Positions 38,845 through 48,698 are shown, counted from the stretch's first letter. The stretch: 64,000 nucleotides of DNA from Paenibacillus sp. D2_2 (GCF_031199965.1 NZ_CP133605.1:3876501-3940500); one strand, 5' to 3'. The notes: generated by a model not told the origin, from the letters alone. A program made the numbers and translations.

Positions 38845-39297
38845 TCACCCTTTTACTTCACGCATAGCACCTAACACGATATTATATTTATCTGGATCTT
38901 GAACATATACATTCTTAAATTCCCATTTTCCGTGTGACTCTTTTACCGGATCATATCGAACAATTCCGCCCTTATTTTGAATGTCATCAACGATTTCATC
39001 TATCTCGTCCCAACTAACATGTATAAAGGTATCCCAGCCATAATCAGGTCCCTCCGATTCCGTTGGATAATCGGAACGTTTCTTTGAAGGAGCATTGGGT
39101 CTAACATCTTCAAGGGACTCGGCTTGTTGCAGAATAACAATCATTCCGTCACGCTCTGCATGCCCCCAACCATCAATTGTACAACCTAAGACATTACGAT
39201 AATATTCTTGTGATTTTTTTAAATCTGAGACTAACCGTACTTGAATTGTTGTTCCAAACTTCCATTTTTTGTCTGGATCATTGAATTGATTATTCAT
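38845..39297 (-). CDS. VOC-family protein
   Basis: Start ATG 39297 after GGGAGAT. 150 residues; TTIQVRLVSDLKKSQEYYRNVLGCTIDGW is the first half of a VOC fold and FIHVSWDEIDEIVDDIQNKGGIVRY...FKNVYVQDPDKYNIVLG the second. The start overlaps the end of the hydrolase gene (39299) by touching its stop, implying translational coupling. Confidence 0.8.
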   Translation of the reverse strand: MNNQFNDPDKKWKFGTTIQVRLVSDLKKSQEYYRNVLGCTIDGWGHAERDGMIVILQQAESLEDVRPNAPSKKRSDYPTESEGPDYGWDTFIHVSWDEIDEIVDDIQNKGGIVRYDPVKESHGKWEFKNVYVQDPDKYNIVLGAMREVKG

Positions 39298-39298
39298 T

Positions 39299-40381
39299 TT
39301 ATATCTCCCCAATAGGTTTTCCTTCAATATCGACCTCAACAATTTCAACATTCTTCTTATTACCCAGCAATCGTTGATAGGACAAAGTCTCAGCTTTCAT
39401 AAACTCACACAAGAAACATGTCGCATATATACTTATGATCTTATGTTTGTTAGAAATTTGCTCTTCATTAAAAAGCATAGGTATATCACTAAAGGTCATA
39501 TGATGTGCCTCACGAACCTTAATAAAGGAATTATATTTCGAGAATAAAGTGAATAGCCTTTGATATCCATTTATATAAGGGGTGATTATTCCTTCTGAAA
39601 GTTCATTACGTAATTCCTCATAAGTACACTTTTCTTGTCTCATTATTAAAAAAGGTGTGTTTAGCTTTATATTCTCTTCAAATTCCATAAGATGAAAACT
39701 AGGATCTAATAATACACCTGCTTCGATCCTAGAGTCTCTTGCTGCCACTTCTATTGCAGCGGCACCACCTAACGAATGACCTACTATGCCAATACTACTA
39801 AATATAATTGGTTCATGAGTTAATTGTGATTGTATTTCCTCTAGATGATTCAAAACGTAGTAAATATCTTCAACTCGAGTATCCAGTAGTTCTCTCCAAA
39901 ATTGAAAATCTGTACTATTAATTTTAGATATATCTTCAGATTGCCTAACAAACAGTCCTTCAGGAAAGATGGAAAACATGGATTCATATGTGGAACCAAT
40001 GGATACTACAATAAACCCATTATCCACTAATTGTTGGATGTGATAGATATACATATCCCTAACAACACCAAAAGCCGGAACATATAAAATAATGGGGTAA
40101 CTATTTAGATGAAGATTCGGTTTGGCATTGTTATGTACTTTAGTTTTAGTTTCTCTAATAAAATGGATATCGAAATTCATTTCTTCAAGAATAGTAGTCG
40201 CTTTCTCTTGACACGGATCAAATAATTCCAAATAACTTGTTTCATTTAATTCTGTATTCTCAACTTCTGTTGGATAGAAAATACTAACTATAATTGACCT
40301 CTTATCATTTATTGAAAAGAGGTCATTCCTAGAATTATCATGAAGCACATGCGTAATTCGTCCCACACTCATAACTCTCAC
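39299..40381 (-). CDS. Alpha/beta hydrolase (PAF-acetylhydrolase-like)
   Basis: 360 residues. Nucleophile elbow SIGIVGHSLGGAAAIEVAARD (Ser in GHSLGG), preceded by YPIILYVPAFGVVRDMYIYHIQQLVDNGFIVVSIGSTYE (oxyanion-side strand). The acid is probably in VLLDPSF and the His in REAHHMTFSD. Resembles the platelet-activating-factor acetylhydrolase/dienelactone-type esterases. No signal peptide. The downstream VOC gene begins at its stop, so they form an operon. Confidence 0.82.
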   Translation of the reverse strand: MRVMSVGRITHVLHDNSRNDLFSINDKRSIIVSIFYPTEVENTELNETSYLELFDPCQEKATTILEEMNFDIHFIRETKTKVHNNAKPNLHLNSYPIILYVPAFGVVRDMYIYHIQQLVDNGFIVVSIGSTYESMFSIFPEGLFVRQSEDISKINSTDFQFWRELLDTRVEDIYYVLNHLEEIQSQLTHEPIIFSSIGIVGHSLGGAAAIEVAARDSRIEAGVLLDPSFHLMEFEENIKLNTPFLIMRQEKCTYEELRNELSEGIITPYINGYQRLFTLFSKYNSFIKVREAHHMTFSDIPMLFNEEQISNKHKIISIYATCFLCEFMKAETLSYQRLLGNKKNVEIVEVDIEGKPIGEI

Positions 40382-40465
40382 CTTTTATCTATTGTTTGGG
40401 TTTCCCGACTTTCTAACCTACTGTTTGATCTCCGAACTGATGTCAGATCATTCTGAATCGTTATT

Positions 40466-40765
40466 TCATCGAATTATCAGATAAATTACCAGTGCAGATA
40501 ATATGAACGGTAATCCAATTAAAAATAGTACAAGTGAAGACTTCGTCCTATCCATTTTATCTTCAAAAGTCTCCATGCTGTTTATTGCCCTTGCCCGATC
40601 TCCACTAGTAAATGCTCCAGAGGATATTCCAGCTATCAGCCAGGATACAGCTCCTATGCCACCAACTATCTCCAATGCTACTTCCCAATTGATCAATAGC
40701 CCAATAATTAAAGTAAAACAAACACTAAAAGATATACTTATCATTAAAGTTTTAATTTTTATCAC
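40466..40765 (-). CDS. DUF5316-like membrane protein
   Basis: 99 residues with four hydrophobic segments (MISISFSVCFTLIIGLLI, VGGIGAVSWLIAGISSGAF, SLVLFLIGLPFILSALVIYLII) around a conserved-looking SGDRARA. It resembles DUF5316 proteins of Bacillus, by recollection. Function unknown. Confidence 0.65.
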   Translation of the reverse strand: MIKIKTLMISISFSVCFTLIIGLLINWEVALEIVGGIGAVSWLIAGISSGAFTSGDRARAINSMETFEDKMDRTKSSLVLFLIGLPFILSALVIYLIIR

Positions 40766-40832
40766 TCCTTTAGAGAGATGATGTCACCGCTTTCAAGATT
40801 AATGCTTCAATAGATTAAATCTTCCCGAACTT

Positions 40833-41204
40833 CTATATGATTTTGTTTGACCATTCAACTTCATTCATTAATGGTTCCAAATCTTCACCTTCAATAACTA
40901 TTACTGTCATTCCATGTTCTGATCCAGATTCGTGTTCTTCCCTAGGAACCCAATATGCTGCCTTTCCGGATTGAATATGATATTTAATTCCTTCCTTACC
41001 TTTAACCCAGCCTTGACCGTTGAGCACTAAGAATAACTGATTAACTGTAGCTGGATGTGACCCTATAATCCCCTCAGCTCCAATGTAAAAACATCCTATC
41101 TGTACTGGTTTGTTATGTTGAATAATTCTTGAAAAAATAGATTGTTTACTATTAAAGTTTGTAATTTCTCTACCAAATTGCTTTTCAAAACTAAAGATTC
41201 TCAT
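40833..41204 (-). CDS. Cupin-domain protein
   Basis: 123 residues: IGSHPATVNQLFLVLNGQGWVKGKEG and IQSGKAAYWVPREEHESGSEHGMTVIVIEG are the two cupin motifs, with histidines/glutamates for a metal. Function unknown. Single gene. Confidence 0.75.
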   Translation of the reverse strand: MRIFSFEKQFGREITNFNSKQSIFSRIIQHNKPVQIGCFYIGAEGIIGSHPATVNQLFLVLNGQGWVKGKEGIKYHIQSGKAAYWVPREEHESGSEHGMTVIVIEGEDLEPLMNEVEWSNKII

Positions 41205-41254
41205 AAAATCACTCCTAATAATTTCTATATTTCTTTTCCTTCTTTATTAGGAAC

Positions 41255-41291
41255 AAAACCCACCTTTGGTCTTAACCTTCGGGTGGGTTTT
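41255..41291 (-). terminator. Hairpin AAAACCCACC...GGTGGGTTTTT
   Basis: Stem AAAACCCACC / GGTGGGTTTT around TTTGGTCTTAACCTTCG, with T-runs in both directions. It sits in the position and spacing of the dispersed palindromes and is followed by TTGTTGTTTTTGATG, so it might be a diverged copy. Confidence 0.65.
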
Positions 41292-41420
41292 TCACTTTCT
41301 CTTGTTGTTTTTGATGTATGCGAAAGGAGCAATAATAAACGACTGTAGTTATATTTTACCTTTATTTACATCTGCGTACAAGCGTTCCTATATTTTTTTG
41401 AATATGGTTTTATATAATCC

Positions 41421-42424
41421 TCATAACCATGTTATGAATTCTGTAGACATTTCAGCCCACTCAGAAAAGGATAAATGGTCATCCCATGTTACATGACCAA
41501 TGGCCTTAGCACATCCCCAGTCCAGTATTCTTTGATGAAGCATATGAACTTTAAAACGTTCTTTGAACGCTTCTTTATTTTCAATTCGATTGAAATATTC
41601 CGAGATAAAATGTCTGGCAAGTCTATCTTCCCCATCCGCTTGATACATGGTAACTATTTTCGGTAAATCAGCTATTCCGTCACCAAAATAACCATTTGTA
41701 AAATCGAATATTCCACTTAATTCCCAATTCTCCGTTGACTTTTGAACAAGAATATTATCTGCTTTGAAGTCCCCCATTACAAATGTGGCGAATGCAACGT
41801 ATCAAACGCTTCTTCACATTCTAATAATAAGTCCTCTACCCAATTTACATCTTTCGTGGTTATTACTGAATATTTCTTTGCATCTTCTAGCCAATATCTT
41901 ATTCGATGATAGATCCACGTTTTGTAAGAATCATGAAAAGGACGTATAGTATAATTTTTAGGATCAAACTCTCCATAACTTTCTACTTTCCAATGATGTA
42001 ATTTACACAAACACTCTACTAATACTTCAACAATCTCTATTTTCTCTTCTAGGTTCATTTGTTCTTTCAGATCTTGATCGTTAAAATGAACTCCAGAAAG
42101 TCGTGGCATAATAGCATAGGTCCAACCGAATATATCATTTTGTTGATCTACGATATATGGTAACGAAAGGGGGAGATTTGTAAGTTCACTTAAATTCTCT
42201 ATATAAAATTTCTCTTCAACAAACTGTCCTTCATATAACGGGTTACCTTTAAGCACAAATTCTCCTGCAGTTGAACTTACAAACATAGTCTGCTTTCCTA
42301 CGCCTTTTGAAGTTTCTTGAATTGATATGAGTTTGCCTAAGTTATAGCGATCTAACATCTCCTGTACTTGATTATTGGTAAGAACACCTACTTTATTCGT
42401 GGAGAAAAATATTTCTGTAGTCAA
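41421..42424 (-). pseudogene. APH-family phosphotransferase, frameshifted
   Basis: About 335 residues across two frames. The first (42424-~41780) holds GKLISIQETSKGVGKQTMFVSSTAGEFVLKG (nucleotide-binding hairpin) and YAIMPRLSGVHF. The second gives HSPTFVMGDFKADNILVQ (catalytic loop with D...N) and GIFDFTNGYFGDGIADLPKI (DFD-like metal motif). A base is missing near 41790 (TTGCATTCGCCACATTTG). Antibiotic or small-molecule kinase fold; substrate unknown. It ends 16 bases upstream of the neighbouring Nudix gene stop and may form a pair with it. Confidence 0.75.
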
Positions 42425-42439
42425 TTTGATCGCTCCCTA

Positions 42440-43057
42440 CTAATCAAACATAATTTCTTTATTTGGATTCTTCATCATTTCAAAAAGCGTTTGTATCTGC
42501 TCTATCGTATTCCTGTCCTTAGATAGATCCGGCAGGTACTCTTCTTCAAAAAATCCGACTTGTTCTGTCTCGATCCCCGTCTTAAATTGGCCACCAACGA
42601 TCTCACAAAGAATGAATACTTTATATACGTGAAATGCAGAAGGTGGATGGTTATAAAACTTCTTATCAATAAGACCTAATAATTTAACCGGTATTACATC
42701 TAATCCAGATTCTTCTTTAACTTCTTTAACTACAACCTCTTTACTTGATAATCCTATATCTGCCCAACCTCCAGGCAGGGACCAAGCTCCATCGGCTCTT
42801 TCTCTAACTAATAATATCTGATTATCCTTAAAGATAACTCCTCTAACATCCACTTTAGGAGTGGGATAACCCATTTCATTCGCAAATAGATTTCTGATCT
42901 TATCACTATCGACGTCAGTATATTCGTTTAAAATCTCGATGCTTAGGGTTCTAAGTTGTTCAAATCGCTCAATATCATAAACGTCCTTGGAGTAAGTAAG
43001 CCCTGCCTGGCTAATGGCCTGGATTTGCTTGGCCCACTCAATCCATTTAGTCTGCAT
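42440..43057 (-). CDS. Nudix hydrolase with N-terminal helical domain
   Basis: 205 residues. The first ~65 residues (MQTKWIEWAKQIQAISQAGLTYSKDVYDIERFEQLRTLSIEIL) are the helical Nudix N-terminal domain (PF12535-like). The Nudix box is GGWADIGLSSKEVVVKEVKEESGLDV. This two-part layout is found in ADP-ribose/ADP-glucose pyrophosphatases of Firmicutes. The frameshifted APH follows 16 bases downstream on the same strand, a likely operon. Confidence 0.88.
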   Translation of the reverse strand: MQTKWIEWAKQIQAISQAGLTYSKDVYDIERFEQLRTLSIEILNEYTDVDSDKIRNLFANEMGYPTPKVDVRGVIFKDNQILLVRERADGAWSLPGGWADIGLSSKEVVVKEVKEESGLDVIPVKLLGLIDKKFYNHPPSAFHVYKVFILCEIVGGQFKTGIETEQVGFFEEEYLPDLSKDRNTIEQIQTLFEMMKNPNKEIMFD

Positions 43058-43099
43058 TAGATGATCAGTCCCTTTATATAAATTTGCGAAGACATTTTT

Positions 43100-43659
43100 C
43101 TATTCTTCTACACTCACTATGATTGAATTGATATGGATACCATTCGGTAAATCTTCCTTTAACACACTTATAAGAGATCTTATGAAGACCTCGCCTTTCA
43201 TTTCTTTATCTGATGCATTTTCATTATTCACTGGTATTGTCTCAATTTTTAGATAGGGGCTCTCCTCTTTATTTTCATCCTGCAAATTCAGAGATTTTAT
43301 CTTAAACCCTTCTGTTACTGATGCTTTTTTCCCGATGCTTACACATATGAAATACTGGTAGAGGTTTCTTTTACTATAAATCTGCCAGGGGCTGAATTTT
43401 TAAAATCTTCATATCTTTCGATTATTTCTTTGGGCAAATCTTCGGTATTACTCCACCCCCAAGAAAAGTTAGAGGAATCCTTTGAGTACAAATGCTGTTT
43501 GAAAGGAATATGAATACTGTTCTTAGCATCCTCAACTTCCGTTGCTACAGTTATATTCCCCGCCTCATTTTCATTCCCCTTTATGCCTTCCTCACTACAG
43601 CCCATCTGTAATCCCAAAATAACAATAATTATTAAAAGTACATTCACTTTTTTTAACAA
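43100..43659 (-). pseudogene. Lipoprotein, frameshifted (PrcB-C-like tail)
   Basis: MLKKVNVLLIIIVILGLQMGCSEEG is a lipoprotein signal (LQMGC). The first frame ends FIVKETSTSISYV at 43339; the adjoining frame continues YFICVSIGKKASVTEGFKIKSLNLQDEN... to SLISVLKEDLPNGIHINSIIVSVEE. One base separates them. Mature protein of ~165 residues; its second half recalls PrcB_C-type protease-inhibitor domains, which is a weak suggestion. Confidence 0.6.
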
Positions 43660-43764
43660 TGCTAATCCCTCCTAACTAAAAACTGTTCCATCCATAATAC
43701 CTATGTTTAGATTATGATTCTCTTTATCTAATAGTCCTCGTATGAATTAGTGTCATCAGTGAAA

Positions 43765-43800
43765 CTAAAGGACTACCACGTGGCAGCCCTTTAGTTTTCT
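43765..43800. terminator. Bidirectional hairpin
   Basis: AAACTAAAGGACTACCACGT GGCAGCCCTTTAGTTTTCT: stem with a single mismatch and T-runs on both sides. It lies past the GNAT stop (43811, minus), so terminates it. Confidence 0.8.
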
Positions 43801-43810
43801 GTTTCTGCAG

Positions 43811-44386
43811 TTATCTCTTTCTTAAAATGTAATAATTGTATTTCCTATTTTCAATCTCAATATTATTTTGGAATTCAAAACCACATTTTTGTATCACTTT
43901 GTTCGATGGTACGTTACGCACCTGAGCTATCGCGATGAGATCCTCGACATTGGTGTTTTCAAACAAATACTTAATTAACCCTTTTGCGGCTTGAGTCGTG
44001 TAACCCTTATTTATATAGTCTTCTGAGATTCCATAAAAAATCTCTCTATTGGGTGATGGTACTTTATCCAATATCCCTGTACCACACACACCAATAAACT
44101 CACGGGTTTCCTTGGTTATTATACCCAACCGCAAACGGAGATGCCCTATGTCTCCATTTGTTGATACTGCTTGTAAAAACCGCTTATTATCTGGTATTTC
44201 ATAGTTCTTGATCCATTCTTCCCGTTGTTCCTTGGAGACGTTCCAATCAATCAGAAATTCGTGAAAATGAGGCTGCCAAGTAATGGCATGTAAAGCGTCT
44301 AAATCCTCAATCCTATATTCCCGCAAAATGATATCTCCACAATCAATAGTAAAGATGTCTTCACTTAAGTTTTGTATGTTACTCAT
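43811..44386 (-). CDS. GNAT acetyltransferase (RimJ type)
   Basis: 191 residues: IILREYRIEDLDALHAITWQP, GYTTQAAKGLIKYLF in the acetyl-CoA site, and VPSNKVIQKCGFEFQNNIEIENRKYNYYILRK at the end. Strong AGGAGG before the ATG. Substrate unknown. Confidence 0.85.
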   Translation of the reverse strand: MSNIQNLSEDIFTIDCGDIILREYRIEDLDALHAITWQPHFHEFLIDWNVSKEQREEWIKNYEIPDNKRFLQAVSTNGDIGHLRLRLGIITKETREFIGVCGTGILDKVPSPNREIFYGISEDYINKGYTTQAAKGLIKYLFENTNVEDLIAIAQVRNVPSNKVIQKCGFEFQNNIEIENRKYNYYILRKR

Positions 44387-44673
44387 TGCTACCTCCTAAT
44401 GTATAGAAGGAATACAAAGCAGAGATGAGTTGGGACCTACATATCACAAAAAATGCAGCAATCCATATAATACAAGGATTCGCCGCATCTAGTAATTATA
44501 TATACACTATGCTTTGCATCCTTATAATAGTGAAAAACGAATTTTAGCAAACTATTAGAAAGATGCTGGCATCATAATTCTCCTTCCAATTATATCCTGA
44601 ATAAATTGTAGCAAAATTTGAAAATCTATTCAATTAAATACAAGAGAATGGCTTATACAAGGTTATTATTATC

Positions 44674-45117
44674 TTAGATTAATGTCTGAAAAAATTGATT
44701 TCTTATTTCTTTATTATTCTTTTCCGCCCATTCAGTTAACTTGTTCAATCCGTTTACTTCCTGGCTTTTATCAAAATAAAAACACAGATCCATAGAAACC
44801 AATCGCTTTCCCTGCACTTTAAATCCAATCCTTCTGTAACTCATATAAATACACTCAATTCTAGATGATCCATACTTCTTACCACTTGAGGATATTATAT
44901 AATCTGTTCCCAAAGTAATGCTTAGTTTAGTGAAAAACATCCGTTTAATTATCACGATAATATAAAATAAAACAATGAGCATTAGAAAGGATATAAGGTA
45001 CGTTATTAGATTATTTCGGTTAATAGAAAGATTAATTAACAGACATCCTTCAATTAAAATCATGGCAATTAAATTAAGTTTTGCTCTTGGATAAATGGCT
45101 TTAAATGCATATTCCAT
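44674..45117 (-). CDS. Membrane protein, PH-like (147 aa)
   Basis: Two TM helices (LNLIAMILIEGCLLINLSI, YLISFLMLIVLFYIIVII), then a basic, beta-rich tail (KLSITLGTDYIISSSGKKYGSSRIECIYMSYRRIGFKVQGKRLVSMDLCF). This layout is like bPH-domain membrane proteins, but the match is weak. The 287-base gap to 44387 contains no gene I can see. Confidence 0.6.
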   Translation of the reverse strand: MEYAFKAIYPRAKLNLIAMILIEGCLLINLSINRNNLITYLISFLMLIVLFYIIVIIKRMFFTKLSITLGTDYIISSSGKKYGSSRIECIYMSYRRIGFKVQGKRLVSMDLCFYFDKSQEVNGLNKLTEWAEKNNKEIRNQFFQTLI

Positions 45118-45174
45118 TCTGATGTTCCTTTCTCGTTGATTTCAACTAATGTTCTTAGTGTTCGCGACATCCCA

Positions 45175-46172
45175 TTAACTCAAGTCACGCTTTTTCAATG
45201 AAAACAGAGTGTAGATCGTATCAATTTCATGCGATTCTTCCAAAACCCACGAGGTTTGGGTTAAAATTCGCTGCAGACCCTCCAGCCCAAGATATCGGAT
45301 TTGCACACCAATAAACTCTGTAAATCCCAGGTATCCCGGATTTACATGCGCCCGATCGAAAATTAATGAACCTGTGACCCGGGCGTCCGCCGGGAGTTGG
45401 TATAGAAATGGTTTAAATTCTTAATGATATCTGAATCCGAACCGTACTCAAAAAGACTGCCCTCCGATGAAAAAAGCTGAATCCAGCCGGAACGTTCCAT
45501 ACTCATATTTAGTAATGCCTCCGGCTGACTCCAGTTAAATTGAACGATATTGACGGTAATGTCCAGGCCATCGAAGCGTTCCCTTGGCTGCTTCAAGACA
45601 TCAATACACCGTTTTGCAAAATTAGGGCCGTAGGTATCGATATCTAAAATATTTATCTCAATCTTCCGTCCCTTGAGTAATTCCGGGTTCGATTCCTGGA
45701 TTAGAATCAAGGTGTTGATACTGTCGGTAGCGGCCCCCCCAGCGATATTGAAAAAGCAAAGGTTCCGTTCAGGAAATTGCCCTAGTTGAGGCAGCAAAAT
45801 ATTTGACTGACGTCGGCAAAGATCCCTCAGCCTGATCCGAAGTCCCATGAAAGAGGTTTGCTTCACCGCCCACTTGTCCCGGAATCCTATTTTAATCCCT
45901 CGGCTTAAGTCGGGACCAAGTTTGTACAGCAAAGTACGCCTGCCGCTAAGATAGGAATTATCAACATTCGACATTTTCACAAAGATATTCCGGATAAATC
46001 CAGGCATCTTCTTTAATGATTCAATGCTTCGGGCTGATTTGAGGCAGTTCAAATGATACGCCTGTTCATCAATACTCGCGTTGAATAGGGGATGAGTAAT
46101 ATCCAAAATAGGTAATTGAATGTCATTTTCGAAAGCCGCATAGAGAATTCTTTGATTTTGATTTGCATCCAT
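45175..46172 (-). pseudogene. Methyltransferase-like protein, frameshifted
   Basis: Start ATG 46172 (MDANQNQRILYAAFEN) after GAGGTGAG. About 330 residues: FFNIAGGAATDSINTLILIQE (glycine-rich SAM-like loop) and INILDIDTYGPNFAKRCIDVL (acidic loop) are class-I methyltransferase features. The frame stops at 45363 (RRTPGSQVH), but the adjoining frame continues ARVTGSLIFDRAHVNPGYLGFTEFIGVQ to FSLKKRDLS and a stop at 45175. A base is missing in GCCCGGG near 45380. Not clearly assignable to a named family. Confidence 0.6.
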
Positions 46173-46229
46173 GGTTTTCAACTCACCTCACATGAACTAT
46201 GATCCATTCTTCAAATGTATGTTTAAGTT

Positions 46230-46342
46230 CATATTCATTAGAATAGATTCGATTGGATTCACAAAACGCCCCAACCTTAGATAGCGTTTATCTTAGGCTG
46301 AGGCGTTAGTTGTCTGGACTTCTTCCATGATTATACATCTAA
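46230..46342 (+). repeat. Palindromic repeat, copy 8
   Basis: GATTGGATTCACAAAACGCC then CCAACCTTAGATAGCGTTTATCTTAGGCTGAGGCGTT (core 46264-46310), tail AGTTGTCTGGACTTCTTCCATG ATTATACATCT. The tail matches copies 9, 10 and 13 closely. Confidence 0.9.
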
Positions 46343-46358
46343 AAACCATGGAATTCCA

Positions 46359-46825
46359 TTATTCAAATAATTCAACTTTTAAGTTTTTATTATTAATCAT
46401 CACGTATGTATGCAACTGACTTCTATGATGGTATAAATGACATAGTATTTCTAACAACCATTCATATCTCGTATATCTAACCCCCAATATGATTGTTTAT
46501 ATTCACTCAATTCATCTATAGAATATTTCAAAAACTGCTCTACTAGTTCCGTATAATTATCTATTAATGCTTCCTTAATTTCGTTAATTGTTTGTTTAGT
46601 GTTCTTATCATAATAATCTTTCATTTCCTCCTGAGTGGCCTCATTTAATATCAAATAATCAGCCTTACATATTAATGCAATATGGCACAATAATTCTCGT
46701 ATCGTTCTCTTATTATCTATCGGTTTATAATCTAAATCAGCTTCCGATAGCTGTTGTATAATTTCATTAACAGAGTCAATGGCTACTTTCATTTGATGAA
46801 ACACACCAGATAAATATATATTCAT
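46359..46825 (-). pseudogene. DinB-family protein, frameshifted
   Basis: Start ATG 46825 (MNIYLSGVFHQMKVAIDSV) after AAGGAG. Helices with RTIRELLCHIALICKADY (first His). The frame ends early (GLDIRDMNGC) at 46451; the other frame gives RYEWLLEILCHLYHHRSQLHTYVMI, with the HLYHHRSQLH metal motif, and a stop at 46359. One base is missing near 46470. Confidence 0.75.
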
Positions 46826-46942
46826 TTTTGTTTGCTCCTTCAAAATGCGTCTTCAAAGCTCTTTTCATTTTCTTTTTTTGTGTTTTTCATTTTCATTTAA
46901 TTTAAATCTGATAAGTGTTGTTATCATTAAGGATAGTTCTAT

Positions 46943-47549
46943 TTATAAGTTGGGTTCATTGTTGTTATTCTTTAATTTACGAGTTTTCTCAATATACAAT
47001 TGTTTCTTCATTTCTATGAATTCATATACTTGCGTTATTTCGGATATGTAGTCTTCATTAATCTCAAAATAGTCAGATCTATGTTCCAAACATTTTCTTC
47101 TCATCTCATCATGTTCTAAAATCATTTCTTCGACTGTCCTGTCCTCATCGTATTTACGTGTTTCTATAGCACTTCTATTGGCTATGATGTTTGATGCAAA
47201 ATTATCCGTTATATACCTTCTTGAAAATCCAAGAAATACTGAAATAATATGATCAGAATACGATTCTTCAAAGTCCTTAATATGATGGGGCAATATATAA
47301 CAGCCTTCTATTATTAAACTTTGATCGTTTTCTATGTTGGTCATGATTATTCCTTTTAGGATTGGCCATAACTTCTCACCGATTACTTCGGTGCTATCAA
47401 GTGGTGAAAAACCAATGTTACTTACTCCTCTGTATAAACCCATTTTCAAATGATCAATTGAAAGATATGGAATCTTATATTTCTCTAGTAACTTCTGCGA
47501 CAAAAGAGTCTCGCCTGGTACAGCTATTACCGCTGATCAGAATTATCAT
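46943..47549 (-). pseudogene. P-loop kinase-like protein with broken Walker A
   Basis: From ATG 47549 (MIILISG) the frame shifts near 47530 to AVPGETLLSQKLLEKYKIPYLSIDHLKMGLYRG... The expected loop would be GxPGKT; here the Lys is Glu (PGET), so even with the frame corrected nucleotide binding looks lost. The rest is intact: SLIIEGCYILPHHIKDFEES and VFLGFSRRYITDNFASNI. Probable pseudogene rather than only a sequence error. Confidence 0.65.
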
Positions 47550-47687
47550 TTTATATCCCCTTTTTTATATCTTCTTGACTTGAGCGTGGTGAAATCGACG
47601 TATAGACGGGCACATTAGATAATTAGATGATATTGTTAATGTATAATATACTTTTATTTTTTACACATCGAAAAGAGGTCTTCATAC

Positions 47688-48032
47688 ATGATCACAGAAG
47701 AAAAAAAACGACAGTTGAACGATGGTCCTATAATTCGTAAAGAAAAAGATATTGTTTCAAAAATGATTCGTCTATACTGCAAGAAAAAACATCACCATAA
47801 AGAGTTGTGTGAGGAATGTCAGGACCTAAACCATTATGCTATGAAAAGGCTATCCCTCTGCCAATTTGGTGAAGATAAAACAGCTTGTGCAAAGTGCCCT
47901 GTCCATTGTTACAAACCGGATTATCGTCACAGAATTAAGGAAGTTATGCGTTTCTCAGGTCCGTGGATGCTACTGTATCATCCCATTGAGTCCATAAGGC
48001 ATATACCAATACCAAGTAAGTTAAGAAAATAA
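47688..48032 (+). CDS. YgbA_NO-family protein (nitrous-oxide-stimulated promoter family)
   Basis: 114 residues, Cys/His-rich: CKKKHHHKELCEECQDLNHYAMKRLSLCQFGEDKTACAKCPVHCYKPDYRHRIKEVMRFSGPWMLLYHP. The spacing of CxxC and CxxCxxxC with YRxRIKEVMRFSGPRML is the family hallmark; E. coli YgbA of this family is tied to nitrosative stress. Ribosome site AAAGAGGT. Metal or cluster binding through the cysteines is inference. Its plus-strand position and single-gene unit contrast with the minus-strand run around it. Confidence 0.88.
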   Translation: MITEEKKRQLNDGPIIRKEKDIVSKMIRLYCKKKHHHKELCEECQDLNHYAMKRLSLCQFGEDKTACAKCPVHCYKPDYRHRIKEVMRFSGPWMLLYHPIESIRHIPIPSKLRK

Positions 48033-48037
48033 GCCAA

Positions 48038-48127
48038 CTAGCATCGTTTCTGAGTGGCATTCTCGATCATCGCGATTTCCTCATATCCATATTTCTTATA
48101 AAAATCAGGAGCCTGAAAGCTAAATGT
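48038..48127 (-). pseudogene. C-terminal remnant of a GNAT gene
   Basis: Minus-strand frame THLAFRLLIF-shifted into FSFQAPDFYKKYGYEEIAMIENATQKRC then stop. FQAPDFYKKYGYE is the classical C-terminus of GNAT proteins. No upstream part remains; repeat copy 9 begins at 48155, 30 bases away. Confidence 0.65.
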
Positions 48128-48154
48128 GTGCAACTTAATAAAAGTGCATTTTCT

Positions 48155-48235
48155 TGAAACGACCCTGCCTTTAGATAGCTCTTATCTTAGGCTGGGTCGT
48201 TTGTTGTTCGAGCTTCCCATGATTATACACCTGGA
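48155..48235 (+). repeat. Palindromic repeat, copy 9
   Basis: GAAACGACCCTGCCTTTAGATAGCTCTTATCTTAGG then CTGGGTCGTTT (48156-48202), tail GTTGTTCGAGCTTCCCATGA TTATACACCTGG. It follows the GNAT remnant and precedes the convergent GNAT gene end. Confidence 0.9.
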
Positions 48236-48253
48236 AAAATCCTATCCCTGCTT

Positions 48254-48691
48254 TCATTCATATACTAAAACCCAGTACTCCTCCCCAAGTTTTCCTTCTT
48301 CAACGACCTTCTTCCATCCACTTTTCTCATAGAACATCAATGCTTTATGATTCTCAGATACACACTTTAGTCTTACTGGCTTACCCATTTTTTCTATAGC
48401 CTTCTTAACTAACTGAGTGCCAACCCCTTTGCCATTAAAGTCGGGGTGTACAAATAAATTATGAATAAAACGATCAGGTAGATATAAAGATGTAAATCCA
48501 AGAATCTGTGAATTTTCCTCAGCTAATAGTACGTATTCTTCAATTGTATCCTTATCAAAATCATTTAAAGTCATCTCATCGGCATTCGCCCAGTGAAAGC
48601 TTTTACGACGTGATTCAAGATATATTTGTCTTAACTGAGGGTAGTCTGTTTTACTTGCTTCTCTGATAATAATAAGATCAATCCCCTAACT
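48254..48691 (-). CDS. GNAT acetyltransferase, start unclear
   Basis: The frame carries GNAT features from IIIREASKTDYPQLRQIYLESRRKSFHWANADEM through RFIHNLFVHPDFNGKGVGTQLVKKAIEKMG (acetyl-CoA loop) to NHKALMFYEKSGWKKV. It is open to about 48690, but no ATG, GTG or TTG lies at the expected N-terminus (DLIIIREA). Either ATT is used or a base is lost near 48690. The ATG at 48574 would drop the first strand. Confidence 0.7.
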
Positions 48692-48698
48692 ATTTCTT

